The notes: generated by a model from the sequence alone, not told the origin. Positions 37,388 to 49,931 are shown, numbered from the stretch's first letter. The stretch: 64,000 nucleotides of DNA from Limnoperna fortunei (GCA_944474755.1 OX104120.1:38110067-38174066), one strand, 5' to 3'. Translations and numbers: made by a program.

Positions 37388-37790
37388 CTTCCTAACAGTC
37401 CGGAACCGTACTTAGAGGGTTCCTTGTGGTCGACCTACAGATCTGAGCATCGGTGGCGGATTTAGGAGGCCCTTCCGTTGGATTTGTCAGGTAATAAAAG
37501 GGAAAGCATGGCCACAGACCATAGTGGGTAACGTGCCCTGCTGGTTGACGAGAAAAAAAACTTTTTGTAGATTTCGAAAAATGTAGGCTGGTTACATTGT
37601 AGCCGCTACAAAAGACTAAATTCTTCGCCCTTACCCAATACCCCATATTTTTCCAGTGGAAGTCAAAATCGTGTTCACGTCCTAATGTCCCACTACTTAT
37701 TCCATTGATTTATTGATGTTTTACTTGTCCTTGTCCTGAATATTGCTGAAATATTTCTCGCTGGAAGTTAATAAAATATGAAACCTAACA
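37388..37790 (+). repeat. R1 repeat
   Basis: About 400 bp. Shares CTTAGAGGGTTCC..GTGG-TCGACCTACAG, TTGTCAGGTAATAAAAGGGA-AAGC, GACCATAGTGGGTAACGTG and 3' CCTGAATATTGCTGAAATAT with the 2126 and 7573 copies. The 84-codon minus frame inside it is not a gene. Confidence 0.7.
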
Positions 37791-38529
37791 TCCCAACATT
37801 GAACAAAATTAATGAGCAAAATGTCATTTTATAAATATAAGTTGTATACAAAACAAAATAGGAATGCGGTGATTGCAATTATATGTATTGTTAGTAACTT
37901 GCATAAATAGTCATGTTATTTTGGATTCTGTTAAATTAACATTTTATTGGATTTATTACAACAATTCAAAGATTAATTTAGAATAAAACAATATAATTTT
38001 AAAAAAATATTTCTGTTTTTATGACAAACACAGTTATTTACTGATTCATAAGCTAATATTCAAAACAAAGCTTGGAATCATATTACTTACGATGTGACTA
38101 TTTTTTTTTCTTTAGTTCTTTCTTTCTTGTTCCTATGATAAGGTTTTCTTCGGTTTTTACTTGGTTTTTAATTATTACTTAAATAATATTCCGAATTGTA
38201 GCACTTTATCAAATTTTATCGTATCAATCAACGATTTAATATGTAAAGCCATTTAACAGATATGATTCCAACAAACACGTTGCTACAGTAATAATTAATA
38301 AGATATTTTTCTATGCTTGCAAGCCAGTGATAATTTCTAGGACAGTTGAAAGGGATTTAGGACACCGTCCTCAGTATTTGCTAAAAATTGTAGAAAAGAT
38401 ATCCAATGTGGTAAATTTGGCATAATTGGCTTTTTCCCTTTAAGTACTCTAAAAATCCATAAAATTTTATATACGATTGAAAGTCTTTTCCTATCATATC
38501 AAAGTCTTATTAGAGGCAGGCACTGCTTA

Positions 38530-38700
38530 CCTGAGTGCACCCATGGTTTTTATTTGGTTCGGGTTACTCTCTGTGTTTTTTTTTTGTTTTTGTGTTTTGT
38601 TCGTATATATCTGGATTTGTAACCGTTCCTTAGCTTTTGGCTTTTGCTGCTAGATCGGATTTCTTTGCTATTTTCTTAACTACGGTTTAAATACAAAGTT
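38530..38700 (+). repeat. Dispersed repeat fragment
   Basis: GGGTTACTCTCTGTGTTTTT...TATCTGGATTTGTAACCGT-TCCTTAGCTTTTGGC pairs with the complement of 53530-53640 (ATATCCGGATTTGTAACTGT-CCCTTGGCTTTTGG). Confidence 0.6.
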
Positions 38701-40339
38701 GTAGCTAAAACACTAAGAGAGAATCATTGTAAAATATAATATATAAAGGGGAGATATTAAATCCAAAACAAATCCCAATTTTTAGTTCTTTGTACTAAGT
38801 CACACGTAGACCCTTATTTTGTTCATCACTGAAATGTACACGAATTGCTTAACATATTAACAAAACTTCAGACAATTTAAGTAATATTTTGTAATCGATT
38901 ATTATTGTGCCGTTTTATTCCGTTAGTATAGTTTGTTGAAAATTCAAATTCGCTACTCAATCCCTCGAAAAATGCTCTTCGAGCACCTGTTTTCTTTTAT
39001 ATTAACTTGTGCGAACTAAGTAAACGCCCGGTTGGAAGCGAATTTAATGACATTTCCTGTTCGATGTATGTGTCTTCTATCGCCTTAAAAGCTGATGGTT
39101 TTATTTAAGGTAAATAATTAAAAATTTAGAAAATATTAAATATTTCATCATGTAGAGTTTTGGTCAGTTAGACAACTATAACCAACTCAGTTCATTAACA
39201 TTCTTTCTGACGTGGTGAGTAATGTTAAATCATTGCTTTGGGAGAGCACAACACAAATAAAATTTAATTATGCTTATTTTATGTTTATCAACTTGACTTA
39301 ATTCTCTTTGATCTTCGTGATATTTGAGCTATTTCTATTCTGTTTTGTTAAACCGGAGTAACGTTGCAATTCGGAAATTACGTAGGTAAAAGTTATAAGC
39401 TAGCAAATAATGATAAATAACATGTACGTAAGTACACATGCAAATAGTGGTATATTTTTGGTTTAGACAAGTGTGCGGCAACTCTTCAGAAATGTTTTTA
39501 CATAAGTTTTTTTAAGATATCAAAATTGTTATTTAGGTATATTTGAACGGCTATAATTGCTAGTCTTGAATACTTCTTTGTCAGGTGTGAATGTATAAAT
39601 AATACTGATTTCTTGGTTTTTCTTAAAGCTAAAACTATCTCTTTTAAAACATTATATTCAACAATTTTACAGTTCTTTTCTTTATTCTGTCATCACAATT
39701 TATACGTTACCAAAGAATTATCTTGTTATATATTTAGTTCTAGGGTTTTATTTCACGAGTTGTTTTATATGAAATGTCGTACACCACCGACACAAAATAT
39801 TACCGTATAATTTCTCATATTTCTTCCCTTATATGTGACATCGAACTTCAGCAATACAACATATGAGTAGGAACTGCTTACCAAAACGCAGTATTCGACC
39901 ATAGTTTGAGTGGGACTGATGTCTATATCTTTACATGTAATGGCTTTTGTGTTCGTCACAAAACTTTTTTAAAGGTCTTTCTCCTTTGATGGAAAGATTT
40001 TCTTGTATTTCTATTGATTATTATTCTTTGTCTTCTTCTAGATGTTTGCCAAAACGTGTCGCACATATCATTTCGATACTTGGTGCCATTAGTTGGGCAT
40101 ACTTGGAGATGACTTGGTTCACCCTGTTTCTATTTTAGTAACAGAGTCATCTGCCCAAACACCTTAAACCCTTGTTAGCAGATAAACTCAGAAACCGTAA
40201 ACGATATTCAAAAGTGTACAAAATGTTTGGTTGACATACGGCCATGATTTAACATGCACATTTTTTTTCAATCGACTTCCTGTTTACGCGTTCCTGACCC
40301 TAAAAGTGTCGTAACTCTAAAAATGTGTGTTCTCGAAAA
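38701..40339. other. Gene-free stretch with a coding-like relic
   Basis: On the minus strand around 40112-39950 a translation (VISKYAQLMAPSIEMICATR, then two stops, then SIEIQENLSIKGERPL) has protein-like composition but is interrupted and not recognised. Otherwise empty. Confidence 0.35.
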
Positions 40340-41180
40340 TCTACAATCCCAGAGACTTGGGACCACCATCATTGATCCTAAAAGTAACATATAAGGTCAA
40401 GGTCAAAAGTCACCTTTGGTCATGTTAGAACAATCAAAATCATAAAAGATAGAAGCAGACAATAGAAAGGAAAAATTCCCATCTCATCCAGACCTTTATT
40501 TGGTTTATTGGTCCGAAACTGTTCGATGAACCGTTTTCGAGTTACAGCTCTTAACGCCTTTCAGTTAATTGGGTTTTTGGCTTTTAACTAGAAAATGGTT
40601 AAAAATAATATATTAAACATGAATACTTAAAGTGATCAATATGAAGAAAACATCAATTGGAGTCAAGATCATTGGCATCCTCACAAGTCAGGGTTTGTGT
40701 GTCTACGAAATCCTGAAAAACTTAGCTAGGAAATTCCAGGACTAGAAGTAACTATTTTGATTGGCTACATCATACCTGAATGAAGCCAATCAAAAGCTCG
40801 CTTTCATACACGACTTGGTTAGGGGATGTCCCGATGTCGATTGTAAATAAACCAAACGGATGTGTTGCATAGACCATGTTAAAATCAGTGTATTTTGTAC
40901 AGTAGTGTTAATAGTTTGTTATTACCACGTTATTTATAAGTTGCGTTACATTTTCTTCCCACTCCAGAATGAGTAAGAATGACTACTGCAAAACACTTGT
41001 TTCTTTCACGCAATTTCATTGGTTGATATTTTGAAGGTTTGACGTCATATGAGAATCTTCTAGCCCGGGAATTTCCTAGCTAAGTTTGTCAGGGTTTTTA
41101 TGGATATATGTGGACACAAAAACCCTGACTTGTGAGGATGGATCAAAGGTCATAGGTCTAGGTCCAAAAAGTCCTCAACA
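40340..41180. repeat. Older dispersed repeat hosting a MITE
   Basis: Flanks on both sides of the MITE carry GGTCAAGGTCAAAAGTCACC and GATCAAAGGTCATAGGTCTA, i.e. the AAGGTCA-rich repeat style common in molluscs, so the MITE at 40679-41137 inserted into it. Confidence 0.5.
40679..41137. mobile_element. 459-bp MITE with long terminal inverted repeats
   Basis: Ends CCTCACAAGTCAGGGTTT and AAACCCTGACTTGTGAGG are perfect complements. The similarity continues inward (CTTAGCTAGGAAATTCC against GGAATTTCCTAGCTAAG) over about 70 bp. There is no coding capacity, so it needs an outside transposase. The target duplication is not clear. Confidence 0.85.
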
Positions 41181-43535
41181 GCCTTATATTTTTAGTATCA
41201 GGATGATTTACTTCACTTAACTAGGCCATTATATAACCGGAAGTGGCATTTTGTCCCTAGCAACTGGCATAAACACCTTATATACTCGTGGCCATTTTCA
41301 TTACTCAAATAAATAATTCTCAAGGCTGGAAATGACATTTGGTGCTTAGCAACAGACGGCAAGTTCATAACATTCATATATTTTCTTACCATAACGGGAA
41401 CGACCTTCGATTTGATCTCAGATCGAACAAATGTCAGTTTTAAGTTAATTTTTTCTTTTTTATTTTGGCCTCGTTTGTATGTTTTTTATCTGTAAATTTT
41501 TCTATGGTATAGACTCTGATTTTGTTGCTCGTACGTTTTAGTCGACAATTTTGTAAGCTTTTAACACGAGTGATAAACATATTTTCATGTAAATATTACA
41601 CAGGTGTTGAATGTTGTATAAAAGTTGGTATTAATTCATCGAGGAATACCATTATTTAGACTCGACACCATTCTTTATAGCTGTCTTTTTTGTCTGTCGA
41701 TATGTAATAGTAATGAAATACTGTGTCGTTGTGGAAACCTCATTTCAGTGAATAATATTGTTTTATTTATGTTTCCCTTATTACAACTGAATCACATTAT
41801 TTTCACAAACCAGACAAAATTAATAAAAGCGTTTACAATAGATGAGAGATATAACTATCTCCCAGGATAAATATGATACGATTAAAATAATGATATAAAA
41901 CATACATGACAACTTTGGTAGACTTTCTATATTTTTCAACATTAAGTTTTATTACTATTAAGACTGCGACAATAGTCATAGAGTGTCGTCAAACATAGTA
42001 CATTAAACGTTCACCTTAATTCTGCAACAATCTTACGTAGTACATTTATACCTTCACCTTAGGAGACTACCTGTCTCCTTCAAAATGCTAAAGTACTGTT
42101 TAAAAGTAAGAACACCAGATATACTAAAATATAGTTATATTCTGTTACACTGTTGATTATTGTTCAACGTTCGATTTTCTTAAATTTTACTTAATGACAA
42201 TTACCATTTTAAAAACACGCTTACGTGAAATCTTTGATTGATTTGAGGGCTTAACGTCGTTAGGAATGTGGATGGACCATTGGGCAGAACATTTTAATTG
42301 TCATTGTAAGAGTATGGATAATTGGGTACCGACGCTGAATTTAGCTTTTTGTACCGACTATAATAAGCTTATTATTATAATAACATTATAAGGTAATCTT
42401 CGTAGTGCGTTCATCACGTCACCATTTCATCCGACAAAAATATGCCGAAATTTCCCACATCCTGACGACGCGCTGAGCAGCTCTGAGAAACTTCGCAGTA
42501 CCCAGGTTTCAAATCTAATTATAGGTAGGTACCTATGGTAATTTTGTCATGGTTTTTTTTCACTTATTATAATAGCGTATTGGACACAATTGATGACTTA
42601 TTCTTTAGGAGTAATTGATATGGCATGAGTAATTCATTGTAACAATTTTTTTCGGTTTTTTTTTCTTACAATAACGGTGAACTATAGTGTAAAATATATT
42701 GAGTTATATATAGTTCCTTTTGGGAGTTTTCTAACTAATTTATTGAACCTAATAAATTAAGTAATATATAAATAACTTTTTTTTTAAAAAAAGTCCTGTT
42801 TTCATTGTATACTTATATATATCAATCCGTGTCTGGTTTTAATAAAGACGTGTACTTAATATCTACTTGTGAAACCTTTTGTCTTTTCTATTTATTAAAA
42901 CAAATTACCCACAGGAAGTGACGTAAGTAAGATGCACCAAATAATTTGTAGAAAATTTAGTTATTGTAATTCAACTAGTTGATTAACTAGTAGCATCTTT
43001 CTAGGTATTAATCTAATACATTTTATTTTGTTTTGGCAAACTTTTATACAGGTACATGTAAACTATACAGGGTAAATCGTTGGTAACAGACTAGCTTCAA
43101 CTGTGAAGAATGTACATTTGCGTAATTTGTTGTCACATTTTCGTTTAAGTACAATTTTTGTCAGTGCTGTTTTACAAAACGGCTGTAAAATGATTAATTT
43201 ACACATTTTTATTACTGTACTTAGTGCATCTCAATAGTTTTGTTCTTTATGTTTCATTCCATTTTTTTTTTCATTTTATTGAAACAAATTAATATAATCA
43301 TTATATCAAATGCACTAATAAAATACCACTTATTGTTTTCTACTTTTATAGCCTGTTTTTGTTTTCTTGTCATCTTATTTGATTGAAAATTAAAAAATAC
43401 AATTTTTTAGATTTTACAATTAAAATTCTGTAAATTTTAATTATTGTTTAACATACATTTCTGCCATAAATTGGTAAACGTCCATGCAGTTTTACCATCC
43501 ACAACATCACGTATGTAACCTATAAATGCACATTT
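41181..43535. other. Gene-free AT-rich stretch
   Basis: No gene recognised. A possible R1 tail remnant lies at 42232-42320 (GATTGATTTGAGGGCTTAAC). Confidence 0.35.
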
Positions 43536-43541
43536 GGACTT

Positions 43542-43766
43542 TAATGATCTACTATTGATCACGTGGTCTGTCAACACTGAAGTTGCAGGTTTGAGTCTTA
43601 CTGTGTGCAGCGATTGCAAGACTTCAGTCGGAATTGAAAAGGATTGCCAGTTTTCCTACCGTGGGGTATTCTCTGGGTATTCCGACTTTATCCCTCAATA
43701 AACACTGGATGCCATGATATAGCTTTAAAAAGGCTGAGAGTGGCGATAAAAACACCGTTTAAATAT
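43542..43766 (+). repeat. SINE copy
   Basis: ATCTACTATTGATCACGTGG-TCTGTCAACACTGAAG, GCAGGTTTGAGTCTTACTG (decayed B box), GGATTGCCAGTTTTCCTACC and ATGATATAGC...GTGGCG match the 45626 copy. The 5' end is truncated. Confidence 0.8.
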
Positions 43767-44789
43767 ACACACAATTTTAAACTTGATGATACAGTTAAAT
43801 TTTGATTGCGATAAAACCTTTCAAACAGCTGGACAGTTTTGACAGTGTTGTAGTGCAAGAAACTGATTCGACAAATGAATACAGTGCACAGCTCAAACAA
43901 ACTATATTTTGTGATAAACATCACATCGACTCTCTATTTCAGAAACGTTCAACATATATAATACTAGAGAAAATGGGAAGAGTTCTTTATTGCTTAACGG
44001 TTTTCATGTCATATTAGATACCCGTGCTGGTTAGATTACCGCAGATAAATATAAAAAACCTGAAACTTATTTTTTCTAATTTTACTCGCAGGTTTACATA
44101 TTGGATTTTTCAATCAAAAATTTGTTTAAGCACACGATTATCAAAACTTTAATTAAAATATTAACTTATTGTTTCAATGTAAAGGTTATTTTTGAAATGC
44201 TTTCTTTTAAGTTTGTGAAACAGTAAATAGTAAATGGTTATTTGGCTAATCAAATGCTTAGATAATAATGCATTAAACAACAGACAATCTAATTAATCAA
44301 TGTACGTGCACAAAACAGTTAGCTGCACAACTAAAATATCACGTGCATTGAATGTTTGTTTAAATAACAATAAGGCAAAATTGAATTTTGTAAGAAATCG
44401 GTTTTTTCATTACGAGCTTACTCGTCATCTATACAAATAAACGTATATTTTCCTAAAGCATGCATTTTTTATTACATTGCAGTGGATGTTTTTCAGTTAC
44501 AAAATTAAACACTAAAATTCGTTTGTTTAATAACATATAATTTGCTAAATTGCAAAATCCGATATCCGTATATTTCACAGACCTATTACTATAAATAATG
44601 GATCCGTTGGGTGTTGACAGTTCCGATTGTCTGCATGTATAAAGAGAAGATAAACCAACACAGACATCACAATTTAACTAACCAATTGTAGATAGGACAA
44701 CAAAATATAAGCAATTAACGAAAAACAAACAAGAGAGAGAATAAAAACCAAAAACGATGGTATCAACAACTGGTTTAAAGCAGTCAGTA

Positions 44790-45215
44790 GTGTATTACAC
44801 ATTATTACATGAAATATAATTTTGTTTTTTTGATTGGTAAAAAAACTACTTTGGGGTCATGTTAAATCGCAACAGTACTAAAATTGCGTCAAAATATGGC
44901 TGAACAAGCGGTCAAGCGGAATCAAATATTGATATGTTTTCTAATCTGATTCATTTACGCGTTTGTAACACAATTTTGTCAAGAACAATGTACGCGTCTG
45001 CTGCTAATAAATTTGCTAGGATAGTCAGGGATTTGATAGTTTTATCATCTATAATATCATGTATTTGATTTGCAGTCGTTATCGTTATTTCTCAACCCTC
45101 AAAACTGTATATTCACCTCGGCTATCTGCTCGGTGAATATTACATATTCACTGGTTGAGAAATCCCGATAGCGATCAATATCATAGTCAGCAATTGTATA
45201 ATGTTTAATCCCAAA
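44790..45215 (+). repeat. Interspersed palindromic repeat, copy 2
   Basis: Second copy of the 30381-30960 family. Its centre (45075-45180) is an imperfect hairpin: ATCGTTATTTCTCAACC and TATTCACC pair with GGTGAATAT and GGTTGAGAAATCCCGATAGC. A foldback MITE. Confidence 0.7.
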
Positions 45216-45504
45216 GTCAATAAAGGTATCGCCAAACTTTACGCAATGATACGATAGTATTAAACCATTTTAGACATATTAGCTTAATGCAGTGTGTAAT
45301 ACTAAGAACAGGAGAGAAATTTATCTTATTCAACGACGTAACTGAACGAAACAAAAGAATTCCAGTGAAAGTTAATACTAAATCAATAAAACCAATTCAC
45401 ATTAAAAGTTGTCAAAATGGAATATTCAATCTGGGGATTCGAGAAAAATGAGTGGATATTTATTGTTTCGCTGAAGCTTGATATAATGTATAAAAATAAA
45501 TTGT

Positions 45505-45560
45505 CCAGTGGCGGATCTAGAAATTTTCATAAAGGGGCCATTTTTTTTCAAAAAGTGGGT
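45505..45560 (+). repeat. Fragment of a GTGGCGGATCTAGAAATTTT-type repeat
   Basis: CCAGTGGCGGATCTAGAAAT-TTTCATAAAGGGGCC resembles the repeat at 47338-47476. Only one end is present. Confidence 0.5.
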
Positions 45561-45625
45561 CTAGATGTCTCGAAACATATTGTGAATCACATGGGCTGAT
45601 AGGCGCTGTTTATAGATGATGCTTT

Positions 45626-45860
45626 TGGGGGGGGGCGGTGACGGAGTGGTTAAGGTAGTTCGTGTACTATAGATCACGTGGTCTGTCAACACTGAGATTG
45701 CGGGTTCGATTCTCACTACAGGCAGGGTGTAAGGGATAAGGATTGCCAGTTTTCCTACCGCAGGCCTGGCGTTTTCTCCGGCTTCCTCCCCCAATAAAAA
45801 CTGGACATGATATAGCTGAAAAATTGCTAAAAGTGGCGTTAAAACGACATTCAAATCAAT
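45626..45860 (+). mobile_element. Full-length tRNA-derived SINE with 13-bp target-site duplication
   Basis: The 235-bp element has an A-box-like GTGACGGAGTGGTTAAGG and a good B box GGTTCGATTC (45703-45712). It then has a conserved middle (CCTACCGCAGGCCTGGCG-TTTTCTCCGGCTTCCTCC) and a 3' region ATATAGCTGAAAAATTGCTA. It is flanked by a perfect 13-bp direct repeat TAGATGATGCTTT at 45613-45625 and 45861-45873. The middle resembles the conserved central domains of molluscan SINEs. Low divergence of the duplication suggests a recent insertion. Confidence 0.92.
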
Positions 45861-46769
45861 TAGATGATGCTTTGTTAAAGGTGCATGTGTACAGCGCGCT
45901 TGATCTAAGGTAACTTCATAAGTAAGAAAAACACAAAATATTATAACAGAAATGTCAAACCAAAAATGTGTCTAGGTATTGGGACTATTTATATTGCTCG
46001 GCTCACAAAACTAAGCATTGCGGCATGTTCCAGTGATAGTCGGTGGTCTGATCATAAGAAATTCTGGCCTCGAACCACAAACAGCCGACGTTTCAATGGC
46101 TTACAGGCTTATTTCTAATAACAAATTTTCAAAATTAATTAATGATCCATATACATGCAGAGCGACAGATAACTGACATAGCAATACTTATTCATTATGA
46201 ACGAGTGACAAGAAAATATCAAATCTCAGTGAAACGTCAAATACGATAACATTTTCTATGTCATCTGACTTGAACATTTCTTCGTTACTTTTAATTGAAA
46301 TGTTATAAGTTGTCAAATTTGTCTTTGTCGTTTTTTAATTAAATCGAATTTCTGAATAAAAGCACCCAGAATTAAACCAATTCGTAGACTAATAATACCT
46401 GCATTCCCGCTTTATTTTTTTTTTCAAACTCGTTTTATTGTTGTTGTAGTTGCGCTGTTTGTTCTAAAATGAGTCTGCGATTATTTTTCAACGGACGGTT
46501 TGTAAACGTTTAAGACATAATTTTTTGTATTATAGTTACTTAAATTGGCAGTGCAAATATTTAAATATAACTTGCAAAATGTTTTTGTTTTTCCACAGTA
46601 TTTATTTTATATAAACATAATATCAATTAATAGACAATTTAAACTACAACAACAATCCTACTAATACAATTTATAAAAATTCTAGGTTCCTCGATGGCAG
46701 CTCGGTTAAGGTAGTTAGTCATTTTTTATTGATTGGCCTGACAAGGTTTACCAGTTTTCATTCCGATTG

Positions 46770-47917
46770 TACGAAAGCCCAGAAGGCTCATACGAAATTC
46801 GAGAATCGAGATTCGAAATTAGAAATTCGAAATTCAATATAGTTATAACCAATCAGATTGCGTGTGACATAATCGTCTACCAATCAGAATAGTTCTTATA
46901 TATTCGAGATTCGAAATTCGAGATTCGAGATTAGAAATTCGAAATTCGAGATTCGAAATTCGAAAATCGAGATTCGAAATTCGAAATTCAATATAGTTTT
47001 AGCCAATCAGATTGCGTGTGACATAATCTCTACCAATCAGAATTCCTTGGTTATATCGAAACTACATAAAATTTGGTGGAGTAGTTCTAAGGGAGTTTAA
47101 GCGAAAACCATGATTATTGATGATTACTGAAAAGTTCAAAGAGCCATAACTACCATATAAATTTAGGAATCAACCAATCCAGATAATATGCACAACTACA
47201 TATATGGTGTACTAGTTACATACCAAGTTTCATAAAATTTTGTGTAGTACTGAGTAGTTTCAGAGGATTTGTGCTGACAAGATAATTAATGGGTTTTTTC
47301 AGCACATTTCTAAGTTCAAAGGGCCAAAATAAGCCAATGGCGAATCCAAATTTTCGAAAAGGGGGTGGGGGCACTGACTGGTCAAGGGGTGGGCCAATTT
47401 GGTCATGCTTCAATGATTTCCTATATAGCCAACCAAATTTTTCCGTCAAAAGGGAGGACCCCCTCTGGATCTACCCCTGATAGCCCCACACAAAATTTGA
47501 GGGCCAAAATGCCCTGGTAACATGCAAAACTACATATGGTGTACTTCCTACACACCAAGTTTTGTTGAATTCCGTTTTACATGTACATTTTTATTTCTTG
47601 ATTTGTAAAATCAAGATGTTATTGTGAACTGAATTAATTTGATAAAATAACAAATAAAGCTTATAAATTTGATTTTTTTTAAACAAAACCATGTTGAACA
47701 AGTCATTCGTTGACAAATATGTCGACTGTTAAAACACCAAATAAACATAATAGCACGTGGCTATGTTTATATAAGAATTATTCTGATTGGTAGACGATTA
47801 TGTTACACACTATATTGAATTTCGAATATCGAAACTTGAATTTCGAATCTCGAATTTCGAGTTTCGAATCTTGAATCTCGAATTTCGAATATCGAATGAG
47901 CCTTCTGGGCTTTCGTA
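46770..47917. mobile_element. 1.15-kb non-autonomous TIR transposon with TTCGAAATTCGA arms
   Basis: The ends are TACGAAAGCCCAGAAGGCTC and its exact complement, with CGATTG duplicated outside (46764-46769 and 47918-47923). Just inside each end is an array of ATTCGAGATTCGAAATTCGA-like units. Each array ends at ATTCAATATAG and is followed by a CATAATCGTCTACCAATCAG segment, giving about 150-bp long inverted arms. The left arm is duplicated (46800-46860 and 46902-47050). The interior has no transposase but holds another repeat fragment. Confidence 0.9.
47338..47476 (+). repeat. Nested repeat inside the TIR transposon
   Basis: TGGCGAATCCAAATTTTCGA...GGGGG at one end and CCCCCTCTGGATCTACCCCT at the other are imperfect inverted ends of a GC-rich repeat also seen at 45505. 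Confidence 0.55.
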
Positions 47918-48184
47918 CGATTGTCTAGCGTTTTCATATAATTTCCTGTTTTCATGCAAATTTTGTCGGGTGTTTTCGTCGGATTTCCCAACTTCATCCC
48001 TAATAAAAACTGAACATATCGATAAAGATAAAAACTTGTTAATAATGGCACTATGTCCAATTTAAACAAAATTGTGCAAACGCCTCCAAATGTCTTGCTG
48101 AAAAAAAAGTGAAAACATAACAACATCAAGTTTATTTCGAATTTTAAAGTAAACCTGATATGTTTTATCATCGGGACAAAAAAC

Positions 48185-48550
48185 AGACATAGCACTACAG
48201 GAACGTCTTCTGATGGGGGACAAATAACCAAACAATAGCACTACAGGAACGTCTTCTGATGGGGACAAATAACCAGACAATAGCTCTACAGGAACGTCTT
48301 CTGATGGGGGACAATAAACCAGACAATTGCTCTACAGGAACGTCTTCTGATGGGGGACAAACAACCAGACAATAGCACTTCAGGAACGTCTTCTGATGGA
48401 GGACAATAAACCAGACAATAGCTCTACATGAACGTCTTCTGATGGGGGATAAACAACCAGACAACAGCACTACAGGAACGTCTTCTGGTGATGAAAATAT
48501 AAATACAGGGGACAACAAACAAGTCAATAGCACGACAGGAACAGCTTCTG
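48185..48550 (+). repeat. 46-bp minisatellite, 8 units
   Basis: The core CTACAGGAACGTCTTCTGAT followed by GGGGGACAAATAACCAGACA recurs at 48200, 48246, 48291, 48337, 48383, 48429 and 48475, i.e. 45-46 bp apart. A diverged last unit is at 48538. Since 46 is not a multiple of 3, the open frames across it cannot be one repeated peptide. Confidence 0.92.
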
Positions 48551-48559
48551 CTGTTAATA

Positions 48560-49929
48560 TTATTGCTTTTACAGGTAATCAGAAGCTCGGGATTTTAATA
48601 AAATTGCGTCTTAATCGAGATGAGATGTGTTAATCAGTAAAGGCTCGTAGCTATAGGGTTCGGAAATGTGTGATGGCACGCCACGTCTATATTAATTGAA
48701 GATTGGGATATTTTATATAAATTAGAAAATAGAGCATCAGGAACTTCTTCTTCTGTAAGATTATGATCGGTTGCTCTGGTGATTTGAAAGCGAGGAAATA
48801 TATAATTTAATCAGCCATCTAAGCCTCGTGTGCACCCATCTCTATTCTTTCCGGATCTCAATTAAAAATAATGGTCGAAAATTATTACTCAGACGAATAT
48901 AATTTTAAATTTTACTTTTTTAAAATAAGAATAAAAAGAAAAAAATGTTTTATTTGTTTTGCAAAAATGATTCTTTAATTAATAAACTTATAAATTTGTC
49001 CACCGATAACAGGACCAAAATCGTCAGTATTGTACATGTGCGAGTGTCATAATTTATTGCATGATTTCTGAATTATCTGAAAAGTGGCAACAATGTATCT
49101 ATTATGACATATTATAGGTTGATATAATGGACTAAATTAGCAATAATAACTAATTGCAATTACTTTCGACATTTCGTTGCAATTTGGTTGCTATAAATAG
49201 GACTTCAATAGTCAAGTTTTATAATATATTTGGCCAGAGTATGAGTTCGAAATATTGTTTGCAATAACGGGCAGTACGCTGCTGTAAGAATGCACTCGAT
49301 TTTTAATGATTGTGTTCATTCATTTTTGTTCACTACTGCTTATGGAAACAGGAAATCATGGTAAAAAAAAGTATAACAATATTTTATTATAATGCGTTGG
49401 TCATCACACGTTCAAAATGACCATTATATTACGGAAAGAACTCAGGCTTATTATCGTATACACAAGAAAATATAGAATGAACGTCTCGTTTAACCAATGT
49501 ATGGTTTTTTTTAAACAAATGCATGAAACACACTAGGATACACGTGTAAAGTACAAGCAAACAGTAGGGAAAACATTATTCCAGTTCTATTTGTAAGAAA
49601 TGTGGAGCTTTGCATATTACCAATCTTATATTATACACCGGTCGGTGAACATTTGTACATTTATTAATTTATTTATGTTACCAATATTGCAGTGATCATT
49701 TATTAAATCTGAACTCACAACAACTAACATCGTTGTTTTTTTCCACGAAGCAACGGTCAGTGACACCGATTGATCGTAACAAATGACGATTTTATGCCAC
49801 TTACAGTTATTATACAATTGATGACATTTTTTATTCTCGGACTATCCGATACAAAATTACTTTTGGTAGACCTGAGAATTTGATGATTTCAACGCCGTTT
49901 TCTTCCCTCACATTAGAATGTGTAACGCG

Positions 49930-49930
<1 letters not shown>
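48560..49930. other. Gene-free AT-rich stretch
   Basis: No gene or repeat recognised. Confidence 0.4.

Positions 49931-49931
<1 letters not shown>

Larger units (their letters stand above)
46685..48064 (+). repeat. SINE copy split by a DNA transposon
   Basis: The 5' part 46685-46769 (GATGGCAGCTCGGTTAAGGT-AGTTAGTCAT) and the 3' part 47918-48064 (CCCTAATAAAAACTGAACAT, AATAATGGCACT) are one SINE interrupted by the 46770-47917 element. Confidence 0.7.

Noticed and set aside
45634..45715. Possible free-standing tRNA gene (A-box and GGTTCGATTC B box).
   Set aside because: No cloverleaf closes, and the element has a SINE tail and target duplication.
48195..48533. 112-codon frame with repeated SPIRRRSC-like peptides.
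   Set aside because: Produced by the 46-bp minisatellite; the unit length shifts frame each time, so no repeat protein is encoded.
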